Shown: positions 1 through 9,543, numbered from the stretch's first letter. The stretch: 32,444 nucleotides of DNA from Mastigocoleus testarum BC008 (GCF_001456025.1 NZ_LMTZ01000020.1:1-32444); one strand, 5' to 3'. Numbers and translations: made by a program. The notes: generated from the letters alone by a model not told the origin.

Positions 1-610
1 ATATTTCCTAATAAGAAAATCATTTTAATAGAATTCTTTAGTTGTTAGATTTTTTGTTGCTTATCGATTTCATTCACGGGTATTGAGTTTAAACACGTAA
101 GTATTTATTGGTAGTTTATGTCGGTTTATCCGGGAATCTAAGTAATATATTAAGTAATTATGTCGATTTTTTTGTATTTGCTTCCCTTTCAACACCCATC
201 AAATTATTATTATTCTACTAAAGTAGTTAATCATTATACTTCGCTATGTGTGCAAAAAAGTGCATTTAAAATAACAAACAAGTTGATTTTCATATACTCT
301 AATGTACTTTGCAAATTATCATTGCAAACAGAAGTATTAATTACAACATTGAAGTGAGTCGCTTGCAAAATGGCTGCAAGTATTGAACATAATTCAAAAT
401 CTCAGGTTATGGATTGATATCAAATCCGGCTAATTACTTACTATCTAACTGGGAACGTGCATGTGATGGAATTAATCTGACATCTAAAAGGATTTTGCAA
501 ACATCTTAATAAGCTGTTTAAATCCAAAAATAAGGATTAAAATTCTGGACACATTAACCATAAAGAAGGAAAGATTAGCTGCATACGTTATTTACTTCAA
601 TAAAGATGTT
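1..610. other. Gene-free AT-rich stretch
   Basis: No convincing gene is seen. A 65-codon open frame at 160-357 (+) has an ATG but no ribosome binding site and a low-complexity, Phe/Tyr/Ser-rich translation typical of AT-rich noise. A small hairpin (CTTGCA, 7-nt loop, TGCAAG) lies at 362-380. On the minus strand around 430-505 a short frame of about 23 codons reads in a protein-like way before a stop, but it is too short to assign. The stretch may hold decayed coding sequence or regulatory DNA. Confidence 0.5.
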
Positions 611-1042
611 TTATTTCGGACGACTGAGAATTAACATCTGTACCTGACCCTCTTCTGTATTAACTACTAATAATGGAGGACGCTGATTTGGTTTGGTTGG
701 GGATGGTAATGCTGGAAATAGATAAGCCCAACCATCGGTTTGAAGCAATAAACGCCAAACTATAGGTTCTTGTTGATTTGTATTGTTTATTGGTACTGTC
801 CAGATTTCGTAAAACTGCTTAACATCGCCAACAATGTGAAAGTCCTTCAAAGAAGGAGTTTTCTTTAAGTTATCAAGCTCCTTTTCATTGCCTAGTTGGC
901 GTCCAATTGCTAAATTTTCTTTTTTGGTAACTAAAGTAATTATAGGTCTAGTAGAGGTTTCATTGACTGCATCCCGGAAAGCATCAGCATGACCTTGGTA
1001 TTGAGCGAACCAAAATAAAATATTTAAACAGGACTTACGCAA
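611..1042 (-). pseudogene. 3' remnant of an unknown gene, N-terminus replaced by repeat-like sequence
   Basis: This is an open frame of 143 codons ending in ILSRPK. It begins with a TTG at 1042 directly preceded by an in-frame TAG, and there is no ATG start in its first two thirds. The first codons (TTGCGTAAGTCCTG) match a motif I recall as a common dispersed repeat in filamentous cyanobacteria, while the rest (for example a segment RLLLQTDGWAYLFPALPSP) reads like genuine protein. I infer that an insertion or rearrangement removed the original 5' end, leaving a remnant or a shortened gene. I do not recognise the family. It diverges from the TPR-CHAT gene, so the junction lies in the region between the two starts. 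It could instead be a small functional gene using TTG. Confidence 0.5.
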
Positions 1043-1155
1043 CTAGCATAGTGCGATACCGCCACAATTAACACCGGGAACATCCCACTAAAACCTCCGG
1101 AATTGTTGTGTATGAATCTGTAGTTTCTAGGTGTTTGGTGCGCGAAGCACACCAT
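1027..1155. repeat. Dispersed-repeat-like junction sequence
   Basis: The segment opens with ACAGGACTTACGCAACT, whose reverse complement (AGTTGCGTAAGTCCTGT) I recall as frequent at the edges of small repeats and IS remnants in Nostocales genomes. At its right end is an imperfect palindrome, GGTGCGCGAAGCACACC (1138-1154). No transposase is present. The boundaries are approximate and the repeat identity comes from memory. Confidence 0.3.
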
Positions 1156-1187
1156 TGAAGAGGAGGAGTTACATAAGTATTGTTAAA

Positions 1188-4019
1188 ATGCAAAATATAA
1201 CCTACAGTCATACTGCATTAACAAAATTAAACAGAAGACAGAAGTTAATATCCTTATTTTTTCTGGGTCAATGCACCTTTTTGACTCCAATTTTGATTTT
1301 TGTTAGTTTATTTTTTATTAGCAAATCAGTTGCTACTATGCCAGCAGTGAAGGGAGAAAAAGTAGCGCAACAGTCAAGTGTGAAGCAAGATGGGACTCGC
1401 GCTGCTGCTGAAAAAGCATTTGAAGAGGGATTGAAATTATACCGACAAGGAACAGCAGAATCACTGCGACAAGCAATTAAAAAGTGGGAAGAAGCACTAT
1501 CACTGTTTCGAAGGGTGGACGATAAGAAACGAGAAGCTGTTACACTCACTGGTATTGGTCGAATCTACTCCGATTTAGGAGAAAAGCAAAAAGCACTTGA
1601 ATTCTATAACCAAGCTTTACCTTTAGGTCGTGCTGTGGGAGATAAACGTGGGGAAGCTGTCACACTTAATAATATTGGTCGAATCTACTCCGATTTAGGA
1701 GAAAAGCAAAAAGCACTTGAATTCTATAACCAAGCTTTACCTTTAGATCGTGCAGTGGGAGATAAACGTGGGGAAGCTGTCACACTTAATAATATTGGTA
1801 AAATCTACTCAGATTTAGGAGAAAATCAAAAAGCACTTGAATTCTATAACCAAGCTTTACCTTTAGGTCGTGCTGTGGGGGATAAAGGTGGGGAAGGTGT
1901 CACACTTAATAATATTGGTGGAGTCTACGACGATTTAGGAGAAAAGCAAAAAGCACTTAAATTCTATAACCAAGCTTTACCTTTACTTCGTGCAGTGGGA
2001 GATAAAGGTGGGGAAGCTGTCACACTTACTAATATTGGTGGAGTCTACGACGATTTAGAAGAAAAGCAAAAAGCACTTGAATTCTATAACCAAGCTTTAC
2101 CTTTACGTCGTGCTGTGGGAGATAAAGGTGGGGAAGGTGTCACACTTAATAATATTGGTAAAATCTACTCAGATTTAGGAGAAAAGCAAAAAGCACTTGA
2201 ATTCTATAACCAAGCTTTACCTTTACGTCGTGCAGTGGGGGATAAAGGTGGGGAAGCTGTCACACTTAATAATATTGGTAAAATCTACTCAGATTTAGGA
2301 GAAAAGCAAAAAGCACTTGAATTGTATAACCAAGCTTTATCTTTATATCGTGCAGTGGGAGATAAACGTGGGGAAGCTGTCACACTTAATAGTATTGGTG
2401 CAGTCTACTTCGCTTTAGGAGAGAAGCAAAAAGCACTTGAATTGTATAACCAAGCTTTACCTTTAGATCGTGCTGTGGGAGATAAAGGTGGGGAAGCTGT
2501 AACACTTAATAATATTGGTGTTTTTTACCGAGATACTAAGCAGCCCATTGAAGCCATAAAATATTTGGAACAATCTGCGACCATCACCTTACAACTTCGT
2601 AACTATATTGGCAAAGAAAATCGCAAAACGTTTTTAGAAAACAAACGAGGTAGAGCAGTTGGTCTGATTGACTTACTTATCGACCAAAACCAACCAGAAC
2701 GAGCTTTTGAATGGGCAAACCTTGCTACTGTAGCTGACTTGGCTGATTATTCCCGCCTTGTTGATGCAAAAGTTTCTAACCCCCAAGCACAAAAAGCAAT
2801 TGATGAGTGGAATCAAAAGAATGTTCAATTAGAAAGTCTGCGAAAGGATTTGCAAGAAAAATTCTCACCAGAACTATCTCAGAAGGTTAATCAACTACAG
2901 GAACAGCTTAATCAGGAAGCAGAAGAAATCAGAAATCGCTTTCTAGAAGTCGCAGACTTGTTTGAAACCAAACCCACGGATATTTCTCAACTACGAGCCA
3001 GCATTCCCGCAGGTACAACGGTGGTTCAGCCTGTGCTGTTGACCAATATTAGAAATGTCCCTAATATGGTAGCTTTGTTTGTCTTAACCACAGACAAATT
3101 AACTGTTAAAAAAATACCTATTAACTCTAAGAAATTTAATGCTTTACTAACACGGACTAATGCTTCATTAACTAACCGTTTTGACGATCGATATCTTGAC
3201 AACTTAGAACAACTATACAACATAATAATTCGCCCAGTTGAAGCTGAGATTCAAGCCACCAAACCCAAACAACTCAGCTTCATCGCCACTGGAAAACTCC
3301 GCTACATTCCTTTTGAAGCACTCTACGACAGTAAAGCTGATCAATACCTGATTGAGAAATTACCTATTAGTTATCTGACTCGCCTTTCTAGCAATTCCCT
3401 GCAAGCGAAAGCAACACAAATTCCCGCATCTGCTAAAAAAGTTATGGCGTTTGGTAATCCAATTCCAAAGCCACCCCTAGCGCTACCAGGAGCAGAAGCA
3501 GAAGTGAAAAAAATTACTCAAGTTTTCCCAGGAAGCGAAGGGTTTATTAATAGTCAAGCGACACTGAGTACTTTTAAAATCCAATCTCCGCGCTTTTCTC
3601 TTCTACACCTAGCAACACATGGCTGTTTCCAAAAGGGTGGTTGTCCTAAATTGGGATTGGAAGAAAATACTTTGCTGTTTGCTGACCAAAAATTCAACAT
3701 TCGGGATGCTGCTTTATTAGGACTGCAAAATACTGACTTAATTACTTTAAGTGCTTGTCAAACAGCGCTACAAACCGAATCTGATGGTGAAGAAATTTCT
3801 GGATTAGCTTACCTGTTTGAACGGGCTGGTGCTAAAGCCACGATCGCAAGTTTGTGGAGTGCCGATGATCAAACGACTCAAACAATTATGGTGGAATTTT
3901 ACCAGAATATTAAGAAGGGAATGAATAAGGATGAAGCCTTACGTCAGGCGAAATTGAGCCAGATTGATAGTCATCCCTTCTTTTGGTCGCCTTTTGTGTT
4001 GATTGGGGATGCTAGATAG
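1188..4019 (+). CDS. Membrane-anchored TPR-CHAT domain protein (caspase-like peptidase)
   Basis: This is a protein of 943 aa from the ATG at 1188. The frame is open back to a GTG at 1131, but that extension consists of repeat-like DNA. An AGGAGGAG lies at 1161-1168, rather far (19 nt) from the ATG, so the start is not certain. A strongly hydrophobic segment at residues 20-45 suggests a signal anchor. From residue about 117, eight almost identical 40-residue tetratricopeptide units follow (consensus core EKQKALEFYNQALPL), then a degenerate ninth, a Gln/Glu-rich coiled-coil-like region (about 500-590) and a C-terminal CHAT domain. The expected catalytic pair is visible: His811 in LATHG and Cys857 in LSACQT. 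CHAT proteins are caspase-like peptidases (separase/gingipain clan), and TPR-CHAT proteins are abundant in filamentous cyanobacteria. The substrate is unknown. No gasdermin or classical type III CRISPR partner is adjacent, so a defence role is only a possibility. Confidence 0.9.
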   Translation: MQNITYSHTALTKLNRRQKLISLFFLGQCTFLTPILIFVSLFFISKSVATMPAVKGEKVAQQSSVKQDGTRAAAEKAFEEGLKLYRQGTAESLRQAIKKWEEALSLFRRVDDKKREAVTLTGIGRIYSDLGEKQKALEFYNQALPLGRAVGDKRGEAVTLNNIGRIYSDLGEKQKALEFYNQALPLDRAVGDKRGEAVTLNNIGKIYSDLGENQKALEFYNQALPLGRAVGDKGGEGVTLNNIGGVYDDLGEKQKALKFYNQALPLLRAVGDKGGEAVTLTNIGGVYDDLEEKQKALEFYNQALPLRRAVGDKGGEGVTLNNIGKIYSDLGEKQKALEFYNQALPLRRAVGDKGGEAVTLNNIGKIYSDLGEKQKALELYNQALSLYRAVGDKRGEAVTLNSIGAVYFALGEKQKALELYNQALPLDRAVGDKGGEAVTLNNIGVFYRDTKQPIEAIKYLEQSATITLQLRNYIGKENRKTFLENKRGRAVGLIDLLIDQNQPERAFEWANLATVADLADYSRLVDAKVSNPQAQKAIDEWNQKNVQLESLRKDLQEKFSPELSQKVNQLQEQLNQEAEEIRNRFLEVADLFETKPTDISQLRASIPAGTTVVQPVLLTNIRNVPNMVALFVLTTDKLTVKKIPINSKKFNALLTRTNASLTNRFDDRYLDNLEQLYNIIIRPVEAEIQATKPKQLSFIATGKLRYIPFEALYDSKADQYLIEKLPISYLTRLSSNSLQAKATQIPASAKKVMAFGNPIPKPPLALPGAEAEVKKITQVFPGSEGFINSQATLSTFKIQSPRFSLLHLATHGCFQKGGCPKLGLEENTLLFADQKFNIRDAALLGLQNTDLITLSACQTALQTESDGEEISGLAYLFERAGAKATIASLWSADDQTTQTIMVEFYQNIKKGMNKDEALRQAKLSQIDSHPFFWSPFVLIGDAR
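1536..2495 (+). repeat. Eight tandem 120-bp repeats encoding TPR units
   Basis: The DNA has an exact 120-bp period (40 codons). Eight copies differ at only a few positions each, mostly at the same codons: residues after NNIG (GR/GK/GGV), the residue after LPL (G, D, L, R, Y) and KRGE versus KGGE. A ninth, degenerate unit follows at 2496. Near-identity at DNA level points to recent expansion or ongoing gene conversion. Copy number may vary between strains and could be collapsed in short-read assemblies. Confidence 0.95.
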
Positions 4020-4215
4020 ATAATATTTGTTGTGTTGCAAAAATAGAATAACAATATTGAAAGTATAAAATTCCTTTTTCCAATACCTTCGCCAAAAAAA
4101 AGAGTATGAAAAATAGGGCTGATGTATTAAAGTTATTGTCTCTTACAGGATATTAGCAAGAGAAAGGGTTAATTAACGGATTTTTGTTGGTGACCCCCTT
4201 CTCTAAGGCTAATTT

Positions 4216-7200
4216 CTAGACAGAATTGTGAACTGCTCCCAGTTGAGTTGCGGCTAAATTAATCAAAGAATCAGGATTATTACCAGCTAAATCGCTAGAA
4301 GCATCCCAGAAGAACATTCCTCCCAAACTGTTATCTTGGACGTAATCAAGCTTATATCCTAAAGATTGAGTATCTTCATAGGTACTAAAGAAACCTTTAT
4401 CAGCATTATAAACATAAGGAACTTTAGCTTGGTCATCCCAATAACGCACGTAGGATTTATCTGTTTCTAATTTGTTGTGTAAGTCCTTGTAGTCAATCAT
4501 TCCATTTTCCCAAGTTCCTGGACCCGCACCAGTTGCAGATTGGAATAAACCACCATTATTATTGCTGGAAACACCTTGCCAAGTTCGTCCGTATAAAGGT
4601 GCTCCCATGACAATTTTATCAGGGCTAACTCCTGCATTCAGATAATTTTGAATTGTGGAATCGATATTGTATTTGCCTGCTAAAGCCGAAGAATCGTTAG
4701 AATTGGCGTATAAAGCAGCATTATGATTGGTAGTTTTTTCCCAAGCACCGTGGTAGTCATAGGTCATGACATTGAACCAGTCCAGATGCTGAGACATTTC
4801 AGCTAATTCGTAATTTTCAGTTTTATCGAATCCAGCAGGTGATGCAATCGTAAGTAGATAATCTTTATTATCTTGGACTTCCTGAACTTGGATTTGTTTG
4901 TCTAGTTCTTCCAGCAGCAAAGTATAGTTATGCTTATCTTCTGGACGATTGACATTTCCTGGTTTTCCTCCTCCTACTGGGTATTCCCAATCAATATCAA
5001 TTCCATCAAAGCCATACTCCTTCATAAAGTCGACTGCTGATACGGCAAACTTTTTCCGCGATGCATCGGTCAGAGCAACATCAGAAAATTTACTCGACAA
5101 AGTCCAACCACCAATGGAAATTATAGTTTTGAGGTGGGGATTCTCAGCTTTAAGTTGAGCCATTTGTCCGAAGTTACCAGCTATTTTGTCCGGATTATTC
5201 CAGTCTTTACCCTTCTCTACTGCTGCATATTTATCGAATATATCGACTTCACCGTTATCATTAATTTTGGCAAATGCATAGAAGGCGTGGGTTAATTTAT
5301 CAGCAGGAATATCTGATACTTGATAATTGCGTTGGTATGTACCCCACTCTGGATAATAAGCTGCAACGACTGGACCCTTTTTTCCTGGTTGGTTACCTCC
5401 AGTTCCTCCACCAGTTCCTCCACTTGAAATGCGATCGTCATTGAGAATAGTTACAGTTGCTTTGGAATTGGTAAATGTAGCATTATTCAGATCGCTCAAT
5501 TGTAAGGAGAATTCTTCATTTGGCTCTACTTTAGTATCTCCTTTTACTGCTACTGAAATTGTCTGGCTAGTTTGTCCTGCATCAAAAGTTAGAGTACCAG
5601 TGGTTTTTTCGTAGTCTTGTCCTGCTTTTGCTGAACCATCTACAGTTGCATATTTAACGCTTACTGGCTTTTCAAATCCTTCAGAGAGGTTGACGTTAAA
5701 GATTGCATTTTTGCTACCATTATTTCCTTCTTGAATTGATAAATCTTTGATGGATAAGGTTGGTAATATCGGATCTGTTGGTTTGGGGTCACCACCATTT
5801 CCAGGATTAGCAGTTCCAGAATTACCGGTTCCAGGTTGACCATTAAGGGGTGACTGACCGCCGACGCCCGTGATATTATCAGGACTTAATTCGGAAGTAG
5901 AGACTCCTTTGAGGGTAATAGTCTGATTATTGAGTTGCTTCAGGTCAATAACAGCATTACCTTGAGCATCATCATAAATATTTAAATTGCTGTAATCTGT
6001 CCAGAAGCTCTTGAGGTTGATGCTGTCCTCAGACGGATTAAATTTGTCAATTACATTTTTACTACCCCAATTCCAGGTGAAGTTGAAGATATCTTTTTTC
6101 CCATCAACTCCAACGTAGTCTGGTTTATCTAAAGACTGATTGTTGTTTAAGTTATTATTTTGGTCGTTACCAGGTGGTTTTTCAGAGCGATCGCCACCAC
6201 CAGAATTATTTTCAACTCCACCCCCTGTAGTTGGATCGATTGGGGTGGGGTCTACAGGTGTTGGATCTACGGGGATAGGATCTACTGGTGCAGATGTACC
6301 CTTATTAATTGCCGATTCCGGAACGTCATACCCACTAAATTTACCTATAGTTCTAAGAACATCATTGTAGTTAGGGTAGGAATCTTGAAGATTGATTAAA
6401 AATGCTCCCATTCCCCAAGCACCCTGGCTATGAGCACCATACAAAATTCCAGAAGCTGTTAAGGTGACTGGTTGTGTATTTCCTTGTCGGTCAACATATT
6501 TAACTGTTTTACCAAGATAATCATTGATGGATTTTCCTTGTTGTGCGAGTAGCTCGCTTACTTTTCCCCAAGTAAATTTAAATGAGTCGCGAATTGCTGC
6601 TTCTTGCATCTTGGGGCTATTTAAAAAGTCTTGGTAACTGTTGACGCCATATTGTTTAGCCCGTGGTGACCATTGAACATCCCATGGTCTGCTCTTGTTA
6701 CTACTCAGTTTGTCGATGTAACCAATCTCATAAAGGTGATCTGGATCTATTTGATATTTACCAGAAACACCAAAAGGATTAGAAACTGAATATTGTCCTG
6801 GATCGCCGGAAGATTTACCTGATTCATATTCTCCAAGGGCTTCGAGAAAATCATTAAAAGTTCCTTTGATCATTCCATTTCCCTTATTGTTTTGGTCAAG
6901 ATTAATGTAATTTAGGTTGTTTGCAGAATTGCTATTATCTAACTCACTATTACTACCACTTGAATCAGGAGTACCTTCTTGAGGCTTAATTACATCGGTG
7001 CTTAAATTTTGTTCTTCTTTAGAAGGATCTGCAGTCGGGTTTCTGTTATCTCCGAAGCTGGGAGGTGTTAATCCCAAAACATCATTATTATTCTGTGCTT
7101 CTGTTACCGGACTGTTAACATCAACAGTGGTGCTACCAAAAGCGAGACCAGTACCGTCTAAGCTAACAGGGTTTTGATAATACTCTTGGACCTGACTAAT

Positions 7201-9543
7201 CCACCAATAACCATCTGTTGGGGGTGAACCAACACCATCGGTACTCGAACCAACCCCAGCACCAAAGAGAATAGTATTGATACCAGCTTCCTTGGCTTCT
7301 TCTATGTGAGGCGACCAAGTTATTTTATTCCCATCTACAGAAAGTCCAGGGTCTTTACCTTGATTTTGACTGAAATACTTTAAACGTTTGGGGTCATTTT
7401 CAATAAAAGTGTCACCCAAGAAGAAGGTACCAGCAGAATCTTCATAATGGGTAGAATTATTAGCTAAGTCCTTAAATTTACCCGATGGATCGTAGGGATT
7501 AGGTGCTTGGGAACCATTGATATGACCTACAGGAATTTGCCATAAAGTCACTGGTTTATCTGTTTCTTGATGAAGCGTTTTTGTTAATAACAGATAATTA
7601 TTCCAATGGTCGTTGTTCCAAAACCAAGCAGAACCTTCTGGATCTTGGGCGGCTGAAGCTGTTACACCTGCTGCATCCAAACCATACTTATCAATGCTGA
7701 TAAAGTCTGCACCATAGCTCAGAATCCCGGCATCTTTGTAGTACTTAGCAATTTCTTTACCTTCGTCAATAATTGCTTGTCTTCCTTTATCAATGCCCAG
7801 TTTATCTGTAATCCGAACTAAACCATTACTGGGAATCCCAACTCCTGTAAAACCACCTGCTGGACTAGCCCATAAATTAAATTGCCAGCCAAAATTTACA
7901 TTAGGTGCATTATTGGAAATGGTATAGTTAATAGCCTTAACTAATCCCGTCAAATTATTCTCAAAACTAGGATCTTTCTGTTTATCCAATACGCCAGAAC
8001 TGTAGAAAGCGTCAGTTTGAGCAAATATATCCTGGGGACGCTTACCAGAATTTTGCGCCATATAACCAATAAAGTCTGGTTCGAGAACCATACCCACCGG
8101 GTCATCACCAGCCATATCAGAAATAGTATCTAAGGCATATTTGAGGTCTTTGGCGTAACTTTCTAAGTAGTCTTGGCTCTCAATATGCTGTTTATCAGTG
8201 AAATAACTTTCTCCACCATCAGGGATGTTGTAATAGACGAAATAGGGAACGATACCGAGCTTTTGACTTTCCCGCAGGTATGATTCCAACCTTTGACCAT
8301 CTTGCCAGCTTCGCCAGCCATTTTCTGGTCCACCATTGAGGTATATGTAACGCGCATCCATGCGCTTGTTGCTTAAGCCATCACCAAAATCTTGCCAAAA
8401 TCCTAAATCAGCTTTGGAATCTTCACTTACTGACCCGATCGCCAAAGTATCTGGCATTCCCGGTATTTTACCATCTTGAGTCTTAACTCGTACTCCGAGA
8501 TAGCGTGTTTCTCCGGTAGTTGTATCTTCGATCCGAATTGCACCTCTTCCGCTGTCTTCGGCTGCGATCGTTAGTTTTCCTTGATCGTCAATTGTCGCTT
8601 TAATTAGATCCGGATTATTAGTTTTGACTGAGTACTTAGAACCATCCGCGACTAAATTATCAACTGTAAATTCTGATTTACCCTGGTCAATGGTCAGTTG
8701 TAAAGCCTGATTTTCTGTATCTACTCCCTCAATATCTAAAGTACTGGCTCCACCAAATTTGTGTACTAATGGTTTACTTGCAGTTTGTCCTTTATCGTTT
8801 TCTAGGACTACTTCATATTTATGAACCCCATAATCTCGCCCGGAAAGGGTAAAGTTTGCTGATTGGGGACCAGAGTTGCTAGCGGGAGAAATGTCAGCTG
8901 TATGAATTACTTTTCCGTCTTCTTTGATGCTCCAACTAGTACCCGAGGTACCGTACCACATATTCAAATTGATGGTGAAAGAACCATCTTTAGGATTGTT
9001 GTCTTGAATACTAATTGTTGGTTGTGATGGAGCACCTTTAATGGGTTCGCTACTGGGATTTCCACCAGGATTACTATCAGGATTTCCACCAGGATTTACA
9101 TCAGGATTTCCACCGGGATTACTATCAGGATTTCCACCGGGATTACCATCGGGGTTACTATCAGGATTGCCAATAGGGTTACTATCATCGATCGCAACCC
9201 CATCAAAAGAAAGGTTAGTAAAATTATTCGAATTTAGGCTGCCATTAACCGGTAAACTAGCTGCAGAATTAGCATTGAATCCAAAACTAATCGTCTCACC
9301 AGGAGTAACTTTGGACTTCCAAGCAGGATTTTTGACTACATAATGGTAACCTCCATCCTTCTCATTTTTTGTTTTCGTAAAATCTCCATTCCACAGACTA
9401 GTAATATTGTGAACTGAATCAAACTCAACTTGCCAACCATCAATAGTTTTTTGAGTTGTATTAGTGAATTTAAATTCTGCTCCAAAGCCACTACCCCACC
9501 CATTTCCGGTAATATTAAAGTCAACTGGCATGATTTTCTGCAT
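4216..9543 (-). CDS. Giant multi-modular glycoside hydrolase: CBM2 / TIM-barrel-like / lysozyme-like / Calx-beta / GH18 chitinase
   Basis: The protein has 1775 aa. Modules in order: CBM2 cellulose/chitin-binding domain (about 5-115, Trp16, Trp37, Trp51, Trp75); an Asn-Pro-Gly repeat linker (123-166); an Ig/FnIII-like domain (170-265); a small beta domain (268-355); a large TIM-barrel-like hydrolase module (about 365-792) of a family I cannot name, with a VLEPD motif at 486-490; a Ser/Asn-rich linker; a lysozyme-like module (893-1075) with an ESG motif at 907-909 and NPFG...YQ; a Pro-rich linker; a short beta domain seen on other cyanobacterial exo-enzymes (1144-1228); a Calx-beta domain (1260-1370); and a GH18 chitinase (1388-1770) with the intact DGIDIDWEYP signature, catalytic Glu1520. 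The predicted role is extracellular breakdown of chitin-like or peptidoglycan polymers. No N-terminal signal peptide is visible, so export may use a type I-like route. The start may be Met1 or Met5. It converges on the TPR-CHAT gene. Confidence 0.93.
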   Translation of the reverse strand: MQKIMPVDFNITGNGWGSGFGAEFKFTNTTQKTIDGWQVEFDSVHNITSLWNGDFTKTKNEKDGGYHYVVKNPAWKSKVTPGETISFGFNANSAASLPVNGSLNSNNFTNLSFDGVAIDDSNPIGNPDSNPDGNPGGNPDSNPGGNPDVNPGGNPDSNPGGNPSSEPIKGAPSQPTISIQDNNPKDGSFTINLNMWYGTSGTSWSIKEDGKVIHTADISPASNSGPQSANFTLSGRDYGVHKYEVVLENDKGQTASKPLVHKFGGASTLDIEGVDTENQALQLTIDQGKSEFTVDNLVADGSKYSVKTNNPDLIKATIDDQGKLTIAAEDSGRGAIRIEDTTTGETRYLGVRVKTQDGKIPGMPDTLAIGSVSEDSKADLGFWQDFGDGLSNKRMDARYIYLNGGPENGWRSWQDGQRLESYLRESQKLGIVPYFVYYNIPDGGESYFTDKQHIESQDYLESYAKDLKYALDTISDMAGDDPVGMVLEPDFIGYMAQNSGKRPQDIFAQTDAFYSSGVLDKQKDPSFENNLTGLVKAINYTISNNAPNVNFGWQFNLWASPAGGFTGVGIPSNGLVRITDKLGIDKGRQAIIDEGKEIAKYYKDAGILSYGADFISIDKYGLDAAGVTASAAQDPEGSAWFWNNDHWNNYLLLTKTLHQETDKPVTLWQIPVGHINGSQAPNPYDPSGKFKDLANNSTHYEDSAGTFFLGDTFIENDPKRLKYFSQNQGKDPGLSVDGNKITWSPHIEEAKEAGINTILFGAGVGSSTDGVGSPPTDGYWWISQVQEYYQNPVSLDGTGLAFGSTTVDVNSPVTEAQNNNDVLGLTPPSFGDNRNPTADPSKEEQNLSTDVIKPQEGTPDSSGSNSELDNSNSANNLNYINLDQNNKGNGMIKGTFNDFLEALGEYESGKSSGDPGQYSVSNPFGVSGKYQIDPDHLYEIGYIDKLSSNKSRPWDVQWSPRAKQYGVNSYQDFLNSPKMQEAAIRDSFKFTWGKVSELLAQQGKSINDYLGKTVKYVDRQGNTQPVTLTASGILYGAHSQGAWGMGAFLINLQDSYPNYNDVLRTIGKFSGYDVPESAINKGTSAPVDPIPVDPTPVDPTPIDPTTGGGVENNSGGGDRSEKPPGNDQNNNLNNNQSLDKPDYVGVDGKKDIFNFTWNWGSKNVIDKFNPSEDSINLKSFWTDYSNLNIYDDAQGNAVIDLKQLNNQTITLKGVSTSELSPDNITGVGGQSPLNGQPGTGNSGTANPGNGGDPKPTDPILPTLSIKDLSIQEGNNGSKNAIFNVNLSEGFEKPVSVKYATVDGSAKAGQDYEKTTGTLTFDAGQTSQTISVAVKGDTKVEPNEEFSLQLSDLNNATFTNSKATVTILNDDRISSGGTGGGTGGNQPGKKGPVVAAYYPEWGTYQRNYQVSDIPADKLTHAFYAFAKINDNGEVDIFDKYAAVEKGKDWNNPDKIAGNFGQMAQLKAENPHLKTIISIGGWTLSSKFSDVALTDASRKKFAVSAVDFMKEYGFDGIDIDWEYPVGGGKPGNVNRPEDKHNYTLLLEELDKQIQVQEVQDNKDYLLTIASPAGFDKTENYELAEMSQHLDWFNVMTYDYHGAWEKTTNHNAALYANSNDSSALAGKYNIDSTIQNYLNAGVSPDKIVMGAPLYGRTWQGVSSNNNGGLFQSATGAGPGTWENGMIDYKDLHNKLETDKSYVRYWDDQAKVPYVYNADKGFFSTYEDTQSLGYKLDYVQDNSLGGMFFWDASSDLAGNNPDSLINLAATQLGAVHNSV
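9058..9165 (-). repeat. Asn-Pro-Gly linker repeat inside the hydrolase gene
   Basis: Twelve-bp units encode tetrapeptides of the type NPDS / NPGG / NPDG / NPDV, forming a flexible linker between the CBM2 and the next domain. The low-complexity DNA also makes an artefactual collagen-like frame on the opposite strand. Confidence 0.85.

Noticed and set aside
160..357. 65-codon open frame (+)
   Set aside because: Low-complexity translation in AT-rich DNA, no ribosome binding site, no recognisable domain.
9041..9343. Collagen-like Gly-Phe-Pro-Pro repeat frame (+)
   Set aside because: Antisense shadow of the Asn-Pro-Gly linker repeats of the hydrolase gene.
1188..9543. TPR-CHAT plus hydrolase as a defence island
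   Set aside because: No CRISPR, gasdermin, nuclease, toxin or mobile-element genes accompany them, and the two genes are convergent rather than an operon.
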